NCBI GenBank assembly: GCA_049299895.1
Contig: JBAQYF010000013.1
Span: 1-64,000, forward strand
Direction of reading: 5' to 3'
Length of the DNA stretch: 64,000 nt
From: CAIYYO01 sp049299895
GTDB taxonomy: Archaea > Altiarchaeota > Altiarchaeia > IMC4 > QMZM01
The translations under genes and the position numbers were made by a program. The notes beneath the pieces are model-generated. The model had not been told where the DNA came from, did not search any database, and was given only the letters and a program-made list of their open reading frames with translations. Below, piece by piece: positions 33,369 through 42,495 of the stretch (its first letter is position 1; each line of letters opens with the position of its first letter).

Positions 33369-33848
33369 ATGAGCCAGATAGAACGCATAAAACGTGTCCT
33401 CATGCTGGACAGGAAGGTCTACAAAGAGATAAGAGACGACTCCGGGTCAATGGCGCCGGCACTGACGGTAATGGTCGTGTCCATATTGATAGGCAGCATC
33501 AGGACATTGATAGAGATGCCCCAGGGAGGGATAATAACCCTTATGTCGCTTGTCTTGCTCTGGTTCGTACCCTCGTCTTTTTTCCACGTGCTTTCCAAAC
33601 TTGCAGGAGGAAGATCAGACTACGGAGGATACCTCAGGGCTACGGGATATGCGCAGATACCGATGGCTGCAAATATCATACCGTCGATCGGATGGCCCCT
33701 GGCGCTTTCCTGGTGGCTTGTCTGCATGACGGTAGCTACAAGACAGGCTCAGGAGTTATCCAAGAGACGGGCTGTTCTGGTAGTTTTCATCCCCTTTGTC
33801 TTGACTGCCGTTCTCATATCCGCGATGATAGCATCAGAGGCAATTTAA
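33369..33848 (+). CDS. Yip1-family membrane protein
   Basis: 159 residues from MSQIERIKRV; upstream extension of the frame into the JAMM region is rejected. Same opening as the larger protein at 2800 (RIKRVLMLDRKVYKEIRDD) and about four membrane helices, the second with the short PSSFF loop. It lacks the extra soluble domain. Divergent from the JAMM gene; its stop abuts the convergent HAD gene's stop. Confidence 0.7.
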   Translation: MSQIERIKRVLMLDRKVYKEIRDDSGSMAPALTVMVVSILIGSIRTLIEMPQGGIITLMSLVLLWFVPSSFFHVLSKLAGGRSDYGGYLRATGYAQIPMAANIIPSIGWPLALSWWLVCMTVATRQAQELSKRRAVLVVFIPFVLTAVLISAMIASEAI

Positions 33849-34535
33849 TTATTTTAAGATGGAGAGTATCCCCTTGAGGTCGGGAACAATGTAGTCCGGC
33901 TCTTCTTTGGAGCATGTGGGTCTCTGGTCGGAGTATTTGCCCTTCAGTATCTGTATCGTCGTCATGCCTGCAGCCTTTGCACCTACGATGTCCTTGTCCA
34001 GGCGGTCACCCACCATCGCCGATTCTCCCGGTTTGCAGCCTATGCGCTGCGCGGCTTTGACGAATAGTTCCACGTCTGGCTTCTCTTTTTTCACTTCCTC
34101 GGAGATCAGTACTGCGTGAAAAAAGTGCTGGAGGCCCAGGCTTATGAGTTTCTCCCACTGCTTCACAGAGCGCCCCTCCGTTATGACCCCTATCTTGTAG
34201 CCCCTCTGCCTCAGGGTCAGAAGAGTCGGTATCGTATCGGGAAAGGGAACAAGGTAGGCTGATTTCGTATTGTGATATGCGACTATTCCCGCGGCAAGTA
34301 TCCGGGGATTCCCTTCATAGCCGTATTTTTTCAGGAGTTCATCAAAATGGTTCTGGTAATTCGAGCCGCGGATGGCAACAATATCCTTAAGCGCTTTTAA
34401 GCCTTCTTCAGCGTCTATCTCGAAGCCCGCTTCTATCATGGCCTTTATCGCGTTACGCCTCACCATCTCTACCTGCAGCGCGCTGTCGTAGAGCGTGTTG
34501 TCTATATCGAAGAATACTGCTTTAATTTTGTCCAT
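33849..34535 (-). CDS. HAD-superfamily phosphatase
   Basis: 228 residues. Motif I VFFDIDNTLYD carries the nucleophile and acid Asp, motif II (GVITEGR) the Thr, motif III a Lys in the cap-adjacent helix, and motif IV (VGDRLDKDIVGA) the acidic pair. A helical cap (~18-90) makes it subfamily I, like TIGR02253-type archaeal hydrolases. Small phosphorylated substrate; exact one not predictable. Divergent from thrC. Confidence 0.9.
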   Translation of the reverse strand: MDKIKAVFFDIDNTLYDSALQVEMVRRNAIKAMIEAGFEIDAEEGLKALKDIVAIRGSNYQNHFDELLKKYGYEGNPRILAAGIVAYHNTKSAYLVPFPDTIPTLLTLRQRGYKIGVITEGRSVKQWEKLISLGLQHFFHAVLISEEVKKEKPDVELFVKAAQRIGCKPGESAMVGDRLDKDIVGAKAAGMTTIQILKGKYSDQRPTCSKEEPDYIVPDLKGILSILK

Positions 34536-34561
34536 TTCGTATATATTATATCAATTTCAAG

Positions 34562-35842
34562 ATGGAAAAAGCAACCATTAAGTGCATAGACTGCGGAAGG
34601 GCGCACAAACCCGGACCCATTTACAGATGCGAATGCGGGGGACTGCTCGAAGTCGTACCGAACATGGAGTACCTGAAGGAGAACGTATCAACCGGCCTCT
34701 TCGACTCCAGGCTGCGCCTGCGCAACCTGCCCTACGGAAGCGGGATATGGCGTTTCAGAGAGCTCATACACCCCCTTGTCTCGGATGAAGACATCGTTTC
34801 AAGGCCTGAAGGGAACACGAATCTTTACAGGCATAAAAAGATATCCACATACACAGGCCTGGAAGACATATGCCTGAAACACGAGGGAGAGAACCCCACG
34901 GGCTCATTCAAGGACAGGGGCATGACGGTAGGCATGAGCGAAGCAAAGAGGCTGAAAATGAAGCACGTCGCCTGCGCATCCACAGGGAACACTTCCGCAT
35001 CCATGGCCGCATACGCCAGCATGGCGGGCCTAAAACCCGTCGTCTACGTGCCGGACGGGGAGATCGCCTACGGAAAACTTTCGCAGGCTCTCGCATACGG
35101 CGCCCAGGTGATCCAGGTAAAAGGGAACTTCGACGATGCCATGACGCTGGTCCAGGAATCTTCCAACGCGCTCGGCATATACCTGCTGAACTCCATTAAC
35201 CCGTGGCGCGTGGAAGGGCAGAAATCTATCATGTTCGAGATGCTCCAGCAATTCTCCTGGGAATCTCCCGACTGGGTGATCGTTCCCGCAGGAAACCTGG
35301 GCAACACATCCGCATTCGGGAAAGGCCTAAAAGAGATGAAGGAACTCGGATTCATAGAGAAGGTCCCGAGGATCGCAGCCATACAGGCGCATGGGGCTAA
35401 CCCGTTCTACGAGATGTTTGCCAAAAAGGAAAAGGAACTGCCCGCAGTACACCACCCGAAGACCATTGCGACGGCCATAAAGATAGGGAACCCCGTAAGC
35501 TGGAAGAAAGCGATGGCCTCGATAAAATACACAAACGGCGTGGTCGAGGAAGTAACGGACCAGGAGATAATGGATGCGAAAGCCCTGATAGACGCCTCGG
35601 GAATAGGATGCGAGCCTGCATCGGCGGCGTCTGTCGCGGGTGCAAAGAAGCTTCTGGAAAAAGGGACCATCGACAAGAAAGACAAAGTGGTTTGTATCAT
35701 CACCGGGAACATCCTGAAGGACTCGGATGCGACGATAAACTACCACTTCGGGAGACTGGAACACATCAGGTCTACATACGCGAACAAGCCAGTGGTGATA
35801 GAGCCCACCCTGGAGGCGGTCAGAAAGGTACTGAAGACCTAG
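34562..35842 (+). CDS. thrC: Threonine synthase
   Basis: 426 residues. An N-terminal zinc-ribbon-like piece (CIDCGR…CECGG) is typical of archaeal ThrC. The PLP lysine lies in NPTGSFKDRG, the phosphate loop in ASTGNTSASMAAYA, and the substrate region in PAGNLGNTSAFGKG. Converts O-phosphohomoserine to threonine. Overlaps the downstream convergent gene by four bases. Confidence 0.95.
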   Translation: MEKATIKCIDCGRAHKPGPIYRCECGGLLEVVPNMEYLKENVSTGLFDSRLRLRNLPYGSGIWRFRELIHPLVSDEDIVSRPEGNTNLYRHKKISTYTGLEDICLKHEGENPTGSFKDRGMTVGMSEAKRLKMKHVACASTGNTSASMAAYASMAGLKPVVYVPDGEIAYGKLSQALAYGAQVIQVKGNFDDAMTLVQESSNALGIYLLNSINPWRVEGQKSIMFEMLQQFSWESPDWVIVPAGNLGNTSAFGKGLKEMKELGFIEKVPRIAAIQAHGANPFYEMFAKKEKELPAVHHPKTIATAIKIGNPVSWKKAMASIKYTNGVVEEVTDQEIMDAKALIDASGIGCEPASAASVAGAKKLLEKGTIDKKDKVVCIITGNILKDSDATINYHFGRLEHIRSTYANKPVVIEPTLEAVRKVLKT

Positions 35843-36447
35843 GATCTTTTTCTCGTATAGGGGATCATCAGCACCACTATCAACAGGAGGATCCCGAAAA
35901 AGTAGATAACCGCAGAGTTGCCCATGCCATATTCCGGGAGCGTCGTCGTAGTTGCAGGCAGAGTCGTTGTCGTAGTGGTCGACGACGTTGTCGTGGTGGT
36001 TGTGGTCGTAGTCGTCGACGTAGTGGTCGTCGTCCTCTTCGTGGAAGTGGTCGAAGAGGTCGTCGGGGTTGTCGTAGTAGTCAGGGGGTATACGGTGAAA
36101 TTTATCTCCCTTGATACCCCGCCGTAGTTCGCAACGGCCCTGTAGTCTCCTGCATGCAGGGGTATGAATGTAGTACTCTCGTTCAAGTCTCCCAGGGGGC
36201 TTGTGCCCTTGCACATGGTGCATGAAGACGTAAAGGTGGTCCTGCGCGCCTGCTGGAAGGTGTCGTTGATCTTGCGGTAAACGCTAAAGCCTCCCCCGAC
36301 GGATCCTCCGTCGCTCACGACCAATTGAAAGGATATGGTCTCGTTTATCTTTAGCTCGGTCTTATCCGAGGAAAGCTCCACTAACACAGCAGACCCTGTG
36401 CAGGCCAACAACGCCAACGCCGCAGCACACAACAAAATTTTTTTCAT
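35839..36447 (-). CDS. Surface protein with Thr-rich stalk and C-terminal anchor
   Basis: 202 residues: signal peptide (~1-20, ending before VLVELSS), a single Ig-like domain of ~100 residues with a CxxC (SSCTMCKG), a long Thr-rich stalk (~125-168; few residues other than Thr, Ser, Pro), and a final membrane helix with RKRS tail. The stalk is probably O-glycosylated. The DNA of the stalk is a triplet-like repeat, hence many spurious frames. Co-directional with the CcdA fusion, two bases after its stop. Confidence 0.7.
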   Translation of the reverse strand: MKKILLCAAALALLACTGSAVLVELSSDKTELKINETISFQLVVSDGGSVGGGFSVYRKINDTFQQARRTTFTSSCTMCKGTSPLGDLNESTTFIPLHAGDYRAVANYGGVSREINFTVYPLTTTTTPTTSSTTSTKRTTTTTSTTTTTTTTTTSSTTTTTTLPATTTTLPEYGMGNSAVIYFFGILLLIVVLMIPYTRKRS

Positions 36448-36449
36448 CT

Positions 36450-38387
36450 TCAGCCGAAAGACAGCAAATCAGGTTTTATCAGGAGTACCAGACCCAGTCC
36501 CAGCATTATAAGACCCCCGACAAGCTTCAACATCCTTGCCTGATCCTCGGTCAGCCGGTCAGACTTGAAGGAGTACAGGAAATCGCCCAATATCGCAAAA
36601 AGGGGTATGACATATACGAGAGAGTAAAAAGCAGTATACAGGACGTGATAGAAACCGATAGTATTCCCGTACTGGTTGAACAATGCGGACATGTAAGCCG
36701 CTGGAAGCATCGCCGTGCAGCCCAGCTCCACGAGGTTTACCAAAGCTGCAAGCGCCGCCGTACCCAGGAGGGGTAACAGGAGAGACCTCTTGTTCTCCGC
36801 GCGGTCCACCTTCCTGACTATCTTCCCCGCGTGCTTGAATATCCTGCTGCGATGCTCGTCCGAGATTGTAAGGGATATCCCCTTCTTGAAATAAAAAAAA
36901 TCTTTTATGTTTATTATGCCCGCAAGCACCACAAGGACGCCAAGGACCTTGAGCAGGGTCGAACCGTACTGGCCGAATACCCATGAGCCGACAAATGTCA
37001 GGACCATGATGAAGAGGAAATACATGAATGCAGAAGTCAGCACGAAAACGCTTCCTATCAGAAGCATCTTTTTCCGGGAATTCGTATGCGTGAGCAGGGA
37101 TAATAGAACTATCAGTACGGTAAACGCGCAGGGATTGAATCCGTCCGCGAGCGCTATTACGAATACGAACACCGGGAAAGGGAAACTTTTTGCGAACCGC
37201 TCTATCATGCTCACAGGAGTGGTTACGGCAAGGATGAAGAACATGAGTATCACAAGAGCGATGAATCCTGAAGCCCAATAACGGCCGCCCCACTTAAGCC
37301 GGTCGCGCAAGAACAGATAAAGGCATAGATACACCAGCAGCACTGCCAGCATCCCGATAAAAACAACGCTGGCACCCTGCCCGGGCTTGTCCAATCCGGC
37401 AATACGCGATGACGGAATTACTGTATCAATAATCGACCCGTCCACTCCGTTTATGTATACAAGCAGGTCGGGATAATCCAGCTTGGAGGACATGCGTTCG
37501 GTCGACCACCAGCCAACGACGTATGAACCGTTGATGAAAGCCTTCGTCGACCTGGCCCATGAATCCTTTTTTATCAAATCAGCGACCAGGGGCGACTTCT
37601 TGGATATGTCGAAGACCTGATCAGACAGAGAAGAGCATACTCCGAAGAGGCACTCCTGTATGGAATCCTCTATCTGGTTTGCGTAACCTATGTAAGCCTT
37701 ATAACCCTGATTGTATACGAGGTCGCCTTCTTCGGAAGAGAACCCGACAAAGACCTTGCTCCCGATGAAAGTCCTCGGAACGCCCGCGGAAGTAGTATTA
37801 TACTCGGCGCTCATCCGCTCGAAAAGAGACGCGTTTTCAGCGGAACCTATCTCGTACTCCTCTATGACAAGACCGGGATAATTGGATCTTATACTCTCAA
37901 GCCATCTGCGCTCATCCTGGCAGTGAGGGCATGATTCACTGTGGAAGAGAATCAGTTTGGTCTCATTCCGGGCCCCGGTATCGGGATTGGCTATGGCATA
38001 TTCGATCTGGTTCGCGTAACCCATATAAGTCCTGGAGAACGGATTATAAGTGGAGTCGCCCTCCTCGTCGCTGAAGGAGACGAACACTTTGCCGCCTACG
38101 AAGGTAGTGGGTGCGGAAGTCGAGGTTATATTGTACTCCTCCGCCGTCTTGATGAAAAGGGCCTTGTTGGCGTTGACTTCATACATCTCTACTGCAAGAT
38201 TGGGATACTTTACCTTCATTGTCTCAAGCCACGCCTTCTCGGCCTTGCAATGGGGGCATCCGTCCAGATAGAAGAGCACCAGCCTGACCTCTTTGTTATC
38301 CGGGGCCGCGGCATATGCGGAAGATGAAAAAAGGCTCACGGCATACAGAACCAGGAAAAACAAAACCGAACACTTATTCGATACCAT
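36450..38387 (-). CDS. Thioredoxin-thioredoxin-CcdA/DsbD-like fusion
   Basis: 645 residues: signal peptide, two thioredoxin/glutaredoxin-like domains with CPHC active sites (YLDGCPHCKAEKAWL near residue 38; HSESCPHCQDERRWL near residue 155), one membrane helix (~343-362), then a CcdA-type bundle of about seven helices (~375-640). The bundle's two conserved Cys are visible in GFNPCAFTVLIV and LVELGCTAMLPAAY, the intramembrane disulphide that carries electrons. This is a one-protein thiol relay from the cytoplasm to extracellular Cys-rich proteins, of which this window encodes many. Duplicated external domains are unusual for DsbD-like proteins. Confidence 0.85.
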   Translation of the reverse strand: MVSNKCSVLFFLVLYAVSLFSSSAYAAAPDNKEVRLVLFYLDGCPHCKAEKAWLETMKVKYPNLAVEMYEVNANKALFIKTAEEYNITSTSAPTTFVGGKVFVSFSDEEGDSTYNPFSRTYMGYANQIEYAIANPDTGARNETKLILFHSESCPHCQDERRWLESIRSNYPGLVIEEYEIGSAENASLFERMSAEYNTTSAGVPRTFIGSKVFVGFSSEEGDLVYNQGYKAYIGYANQIEDSIQECLFGVCSSLSDQVFDISKKSPLVADLIKKDSWARSTKAFINGSYVVGWWSTERMSSKLDYPDLLVYINGVDGSIIDTVIPSSRIAGLDKPGQGASVVFIGMLAVLLVYLCLYLFLRDRLKWGGRYWASGFIALVILMFFILAVTTPVSMIERFAKSFPFPVFVFVIALADGFNPCAFTVLIVLLSLLTHTNSRKKMLLIGSVFVLTSAFMYFLFIMVLTFVGSWVFGQYGSTLLKVLGVLVVLAGIINIKDFFYFKKGISLTISDEHRSRIFKHAGKIVRKVDRAENKRSLLLPLLGTAALAALVNLVELGCTAMLPAAYMSALFNQYGNTIGFYHVLYTAFYSLVYVIPLFAILGDFLYSFKSDRLTEDQARMLKLVGGLIMLGLGLVLLIKPDLLSFG

Positions 38388-38438
38388 CTTGCGCGATGAA
38401 AAGAATAATATATACAGGCATTATAAGTCTAAAAATAC

Positions 38439-38723
38439 TCAAGACAAAATGGCAAGAGCATCCTTGCCGGTCATACCCTCCCTTACCCCGAGCGCTTTTC
38501 CTCCGGAACTGACAGAAACGATCCTTGCCGCAAGAACGTCCTCGAACGACGAAACACCGGTGACCATTGCGGCCGCATCCCCCTTCTTCTCCGCAGACGC
38601 CATGTTGAGGTAGCCGCACATTATATACCCCTTGCTCCCCAGGATAAGCAGGAAATCCGCATTCGGAAGCTTGACGCGCACGCCCGTAGCAGAACCCACA
38701 GATCGTATCTCAACAGACTCCAT
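38439..38723 (-). CDS. DUF1805 protein
   Basis: 94 residues of the DUF1805/YunC-like family: short strands with LLLILGSKGYIMCGYLNM and VTGVSSFEDVLAARIVSVS. Function unknown in all members; the Cys in IMCGYL is common. It overlaps the argB stop region by 14 bases and is likely co-transcribed with argB. Confidence 0.8.
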   Translation of the reverse strand: MESVEIRSVGSATGVRVKLPNADFLLILGSKGYIMCGYLNMASAEKKGDAAAMVTGVSSFEDVLAARIVSVSSGGKALGVREGMTGKDALAILS

Positions 38724-39588
38724 TTTTTTCTTCGACCATCGTACCAGTACCCTCGGAGGTGAATATCTCCTCCAGGATGGAATGCTTCTTGGCCTTTATG
38801 ATATGCGCCTTGGGCACCCCGTGTCTTATGGCATAAATGCACTCGGTCAATTTGGGGATCATACCCGCCTTGGCTACGCCGCTTGCTATAAGCGCCTCCG
38901 CATCTTTCGGAGTAAGATTCTTTATCAGTTTGCCGTCCTTACCCAGAACGCCGTCTACCCCGGTAAGCAGTATAAGCTTGCTCGCCCCGAGCTCCACCGC
39001 GAGCTTTGATGCCGCAACATCTGCATTTATGTTAAGGGACGAACCGTCGGCCGCAATCCCTATAGGGGAGATCACAGGTATGTATCCCTTATCGACCAAT
39101 GTACGCACCAGGTCCGCATTCACTTCGGTTATCTCGCCCACGAAACCCAGGTCCACGTCCTCCTGGCTTGGTACTTTCTCCGCGGAGAACAGTTTAGCGG
39201 ATTTCCCCGAGAACCCCACCGCATGCCCCCCGTGCTTGTTAACGCTTGCAACGATGTCGTTGTTAAGTTTTCCTGCAAGCACCATCTGGACTATGTCCAT
39301 GGTCTCTTCGTCTGTTACGCGCAGGCCTTTTACGAACTGGGGTTTTTTCCCGAACTTGTCCATGGCGGCAGATATCTCCCCCCCTCCACCGTGCACGACG
39401 ACCGGTTTTATGTTAACGTAGCGCAGCAGCAACAGGTCCTCTGCGACCGCATCCAGGACTTTCTCGTCCACCATGACCTCTCCGCCGAACTTTATCACGA
39501 ATATCTGGTCGCGGAACTTCTTGATGTATTCAAGTGCATCGATCAAAACCTCCGAAGGCGTTAAATTACATGATTCCATTTTACTCAA
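38710..39588 (-). CDS. argB: Acetylglutamate kinase
   Basis: 292 residues. The amino-acid-kinase fold shows KFGGEVM for the phosphate loop, VVHGGGGEI for the substrate Gly-rich loop, and LTGVDGVLG near the nucleotide site. The Arg (RVTDEETM) and Asn (SLNINADVAA) of the family are present. Second step of arginine biosynthesis. A lysine-pathway LysZ is a possible alternative, but no carrier LysW is seen. M1 or M4 (39579) could be the start. Confidence 0.85.
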   Translation of the reverse strand: MSKMESCNLTPSEVLIDALEYIKKFRDQIFVIKFGGEVMVDEKVLDAVAEDLLLLRYVNIKPVVVHGGGGEISAAMDKFGKKPQFVKGLRVTDEETMDIVQMVLAGKLNNDIVASVNKHGGHAVGFSGKSAKLFSAEKVPSQEDVDLGFVGEITEVNADLVRTLVDKGYIPVISPIGIAADGSSLNINADVAASKLAVELGASKLILLTGVDGVLGKDGKLIKNLTPKDAEALIASGVAKAGMIPKLTECIYAIRHGVPKAHIIKAKKHSILEEIFTSEGTGTMVEEKNGVC

Positions 39589-39672
39589 AAACTATATGGA
39601 ATTCCTGATTTTTAAACAAGTAGACGGTTATATTAAACCGTTATTCAAGAACAGAGGACTTTTTCTAATAAA

Positions 39673-40323
39673 ATGTATATAATCATTATCGGCGGCGGAG
39701 TAGCGGGGAACACTCTGGCAAAGCATCTCACAGGCGAAGGACACGAAGTCGTCATCGTAGAGCGGGAAGAAGAAAGAGCAAAGACCCTCGCGGAAGGAAC
39801 GGACGCGCTGGTGATACACGGGGACGGAAGCGAACCGGAGATACTCAAAGACGCAGGCATAGAAAAAGCAGACGCCGTCGCCATACTCACAAGAGACGAC
39901 AACACGAACCTCACCATAATACAGATACTCAAAAAATTCGACGTAAAAAGGATCGTTGCCCGCGTGAACGACCCGAACAAACAGGACCTCTACATAGGCC
40001 TGGACATAGCGGCCGCAATAAGCCCGACATCCGCGATAGTGAGCTACTTCAAGAACGCGCTCACCCTCGGCAAAGTAAGAAGCCTCGTCTCCATCGCCAA
40101 AGGAAAAGCAGAGATAATAGAACTCACAGTATCAAACGAAAAACTCGAAGGAAAAAGGATAGACGACATAAACCTCCCAAAGAGCGCAATGATCGGCCTC
40201 ATATACAGGAACGGCGACGTGATAATACCGAGCGGAGAGGAAATGCTGAAGATAAACGACCTCCTCACAGTCATAACAAAAACCGAAGGGGTAAAAGACA
40301 TCGTATCGATACTGAAAGGATAA
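39673..40323 (+). CDS. trkA: TrkA-type potassium uptake regulator
   Basis: 216 residues: N-terminal RCK Rossmann domain (YIIIIGGGVAGNTLAKHL, then HGDGSEPEILKDAGIEKADAV) and C-terminal TrkA-C domain (~140-216, ELTVSNEKLEGKRIDDINLP). Binds NAD(H) or ATP and gates a TrkH/KtrB-like channel, which is not in the window. Single-RCK length is usual for archaea. Confidence 0.9.
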   Translation: MYIIIIGGGVAGNTLAKHLTGEGHEVVIVEREEERAKTLAEGTDALVIHGDGSEPEILKDAGIEKADAVAILTRDDNTNLTIIQILKKFDVKRIVARVNDPNKQDLYIGLDIAAAISPTSAIVSYFKNALTLGKVRSLVSIAKGKAEIIELTVSNEKLEGKRIDDINLPKSAMIGLIYRNGDVIIPSGEEMLKINDLLTVITKTEGVKDIVSILKG

Positions 40324-40377
40324 TAAACACTGATTCTCGGATTACGCCAAAATAGGAAAAAATAAAAAAAAGATATA

Positions 40378-41310
40378 TCACGCATGCGCGTGAACCGCCA
40401 GCCGGACCAATAGATCCCTCTTGGACAATTCCTTTGACAGCTCGTCGTATCTGCTCTTTATCGCAGACTCCGGAACGTCCGAAAAGCCTTTGATCTTTCC
40501 TATCTGCTTATCGTTCGTAAGGCTCGCGGCAAGATAAATAGCGGCCGCAGCTATGCTTATAGGCACTTTCCCCGCGATTATTCCGCATTCCCTGGCCTTC
40601 TCCAGGATCTCTATCGCTTTTGCTTCGGTCTCTCCGGATACGCCTCTTTCGCTGGCGAGCCTCGGTATGTAATCCGCCGCGGTGACTACAGGCATCCGCA
40701 GCTTAAGCCTCCTGCAAATGGTCCTGTAGCTTCGCCCGATATCTTTTACCTTTACTCCGGAAACCTTCTCCAGCTCTTCAAGAGTCTTCGGGAGCTTGTG
40801 GATCCGCGATGAAAAGTATATTATCGCCGCGATAACGCTTTCTATAGACCTGCCCCGGACGATCCCCTTGTTCACGCACTTTCGGTATAGAACTGCGCAT
40901 TCCTCTTTTATGTTGTTGGGAACGTTCAGATACGCGCACATACGGTCCAGTTCGGGCAACGCTATTGAAAGATTCCTGTCAACTGACGTACCCATGCGGG
41001 AACGCCTCTGCCATTTCCGCAGGCGATAAAGCTGCGCCTTCCTCTCCGACGGGACCGCGCTTCCCTTTATGTCGCGGTCGTAGCGGTCTATCTCAGTCGT
41101 TAAGCCGATATTCTGCTTCGCAAATCTTATGGGACCGCCGGTCCTCGCTCTCTTGTTCATCTGGTCTTCGTCAAAGGCCCTCCACTCGGGGCCGAAGTCG
41201 AACAAAGTGTCTTCCAGTACCAGTCCGCAAGATCTGCACAGAATCTCCCCGTGTTTGTAGTCAAACACAGTCTGCCCGCTTCCGCAGGCTTTGCAACATA
41301 CAGCATCCAT
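40378..41310 (-). CDS. tfb: Transcription factor B
   Basis: 310 residues. The zinc ribbon (CKACGS and CRSCGL, residues 6-27) is intact, then the B-finger segment (FGPEWRAFDEDQ) and two cyclin repeats (~110-205, ~210-300). This factor bridges TBP to RNA polymerase. The spacing CxxC-x15-CxxC is normal. The upstream 349 bases are AT-rich and contain several TATA-like elements, shared with the opposite-strand mini-protein. Confidence 0.95.
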   Translation of the reverse strand: MDAVCCKACGSGQTVFDYKHGEILCRSCGLVLEDTLFDFGPEWRAFDEDQMNKRARTGGPIRFAKQNIGLTTEIDRYDRDIKGSAVPSERKAQLYRLRKWQRRSRMGTSVDRNLSIALPELDRMCAYLNVPNNIKEECAVLYRKCVNKGIVRGRSIESVIAAIIYFSSRIHKLPKTLEELEKVSGVKVKDIGRSYRTICRRLKLRMPVVTAADYIPRLASERGVSGETEAKAIEILEKARECGIIAGKVPISIAAAAIYLAASLTNDKQIGKIKGFSDVPESAIKSRYDELSKELSKRDLLVRLAVHAHA

Positions 41311-41659
41311 TTTACCAAACCACCCATTTTTTTAATTAACCAATTATAATAATCGATTAACCATACATTCAAATTCAACTAACTATTTCAGCTTCCAACC
41401 ACCTGTGAGAAAAACATACTCTACACAGGAAATACACTCTCCTCTAAGCTTCGCAATTACTTATTGTGTACATTCCCCTATAAATACCTTTCGTTTTTTC
41501 GGCGTTATTAAGGGTTTTTATAGAAATCGGAGTAATTTCCAGCCTTTTCTAATCGCACATATATTATTATATTTATATAAGGACCCACACACCACAGGGT
41601 AATGTGCAGCCAAGTACCCGGAATAATTTATTTATACACCTTGAGGGATAGTATATAAC
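41311..41659. promoter_or_regulatory. AT-rich divergent promoter region
   Basis: A 349-base gap between tfb and the 29-residue basic protein. It contains TATA-like TTTATATAA at 41572-41580 and TAATTTATTTATAC near 41621-41634, the latter placed for a short-leader transcript of the mini-protein with SD-like GAGGGAT at 41643-41649. The repeated ATTAACCA motif near tfb may be a factor site. No RNA gene is recognisable, though a small RNA starting near 41605 cannot be excluded. Confidence 0.4.
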
Positions 41660-41749
41660 ATGCCATGCGGTAAGAAACGTAAGATTCAGAAGATGCGTAA
41701 GCATAAGCTGAAGAAGAGAAGGCGAAAGATGAGAAACAAGAAGAAATAG
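41660..41749 (+). CDS. 29-residue basic protein, eL41/mS38-like
   Basis: Codons: ATG CCA TGC GGT then a stretch of Lys/Arg/His/Met codons to TAG; 29 residues, over half basic (MPCGKKRKIQKMRKHK at the start, RRRKMRNKKK at the end). The ending matches the archaeal/eukaryotic ribosomal mini-protein eL41 (RRKMR core). The opening MPxGKKRK is like the AURKAIP1/COX24 (mS38-type) mini-proteins of Bacteroidetes. Both families sit on helix 44 of the small subunit at the subunit bridge, so either call implies a ribosomal protein. A promoter and SD-like sequence precede it. Confidence 0.75.
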   Translation: MPCGKKRKIQKMRKHKLKKRRRKMRNKKK

Positions 41750-41751
41750 TT

Positions 41752-42495
41752 TTAAATATTTCTCAATTTCCCAAAATAGAATAACTCCAACCCTTCGACG
41801 CAATAAGCATCGAAGCTTTCCCTGTTTTTTTCAAGGAAAGGAGACAAAGATTCTACAGCCAAAGGATCGCTTCCCATAGTCGCAAAACACATGGAAGGCA
41901 TCTGTATTAATGTTTTCTTTTTCCATTTACCTTTTAAAAAACACTTCACCTTCTCAGTCCTCGCCGAATCCCGCAGAGAGACCGCAGGATGATCATGGGC
42001 AATTATCACAACCTGCGCCTTATCGAATTCAGAGTCGTCCGGAATCTTCTGACCGTGTGCGATGTAAATTTTTTCCTTGTCCAAAAAGAGGTGGTCGACA
42101 ACTGTTAAGCCTTTTCGTCCGGCAATCGGCCCAAGTATGTTGTCGTGATTGCCCCGGACCAGAACGATCTCCTCGAAGTGCTTTTCCAGGAATGATAGGA
42201 AGCGCGCAACCTCATCCCATTCCTGCCCGGATATCCCGCCGAACTCGTGCTTCAGGTCGCCGTTTATGACCGCGCGCCCGATCCCGCCTCCTTTCTTTAT
42301 AGAAAATATGACCTTTTCCAGGTGAGAAACGACCTCGGAGTATTGGAAACGAGGCACCAGCATACCCATCTTATGCAGTTCTTCTTCATAGCCCAGGTGC
42401 AGGTCTGCGAATATGAGAGTGTCTTCTTCCCTAAGGTACAGACACAGCCCCCTTATTTCTATTCCAGGCAGTATCTCTGTAAGCTCTTTTTTCAT
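41752..42495 (-). CDS. Metallophosphoesterase (COG1407-like)
   Basis: 247 residues with the calcineurin-like motif series: FADLHLGYE, INGDLKHEFG, VRGNHDN and AHGHxxP-like HDHPAVSL. Metal ligands are complete. Archaeal COG1407 proteins often neighbour Lhr-type helicases, as here (helicase two genes upstream), and may process nucleic-acid ends. The stop sits two bases from the mini-protein stop. Overlaps rlmH by four bases. Confidence 0.85.
   Translation of the reverse strand: MKKELTEILPGIEIRGLCLYLREEDTLIFADLHLGYEEELHKMGMLVPRFQYSEVVSHLEKVIFSIKKGGGIGRAVINGDLKHEFGGISGQEWDEVARFLSFLEKHFEEIVLVRGNHDNILGPIAGRKGLTVVDHLFLDKEKIYIAHGQKIPDDSEFDKAQVVIIAHDHPAVSLRDSARTEKVKCFLKGKWKKKTLIQMPSMCFATMGSDPLAVESLSPFLEKNRESFDAYCVEGLELFYFGKLRNI

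Noticed and set aside
35940..36075. Possible microsatellite or CRISPR-like repeat
   Set aside because: Codes in frame for the Thr-rich stalk of the 35839 protein; no spacer structure.
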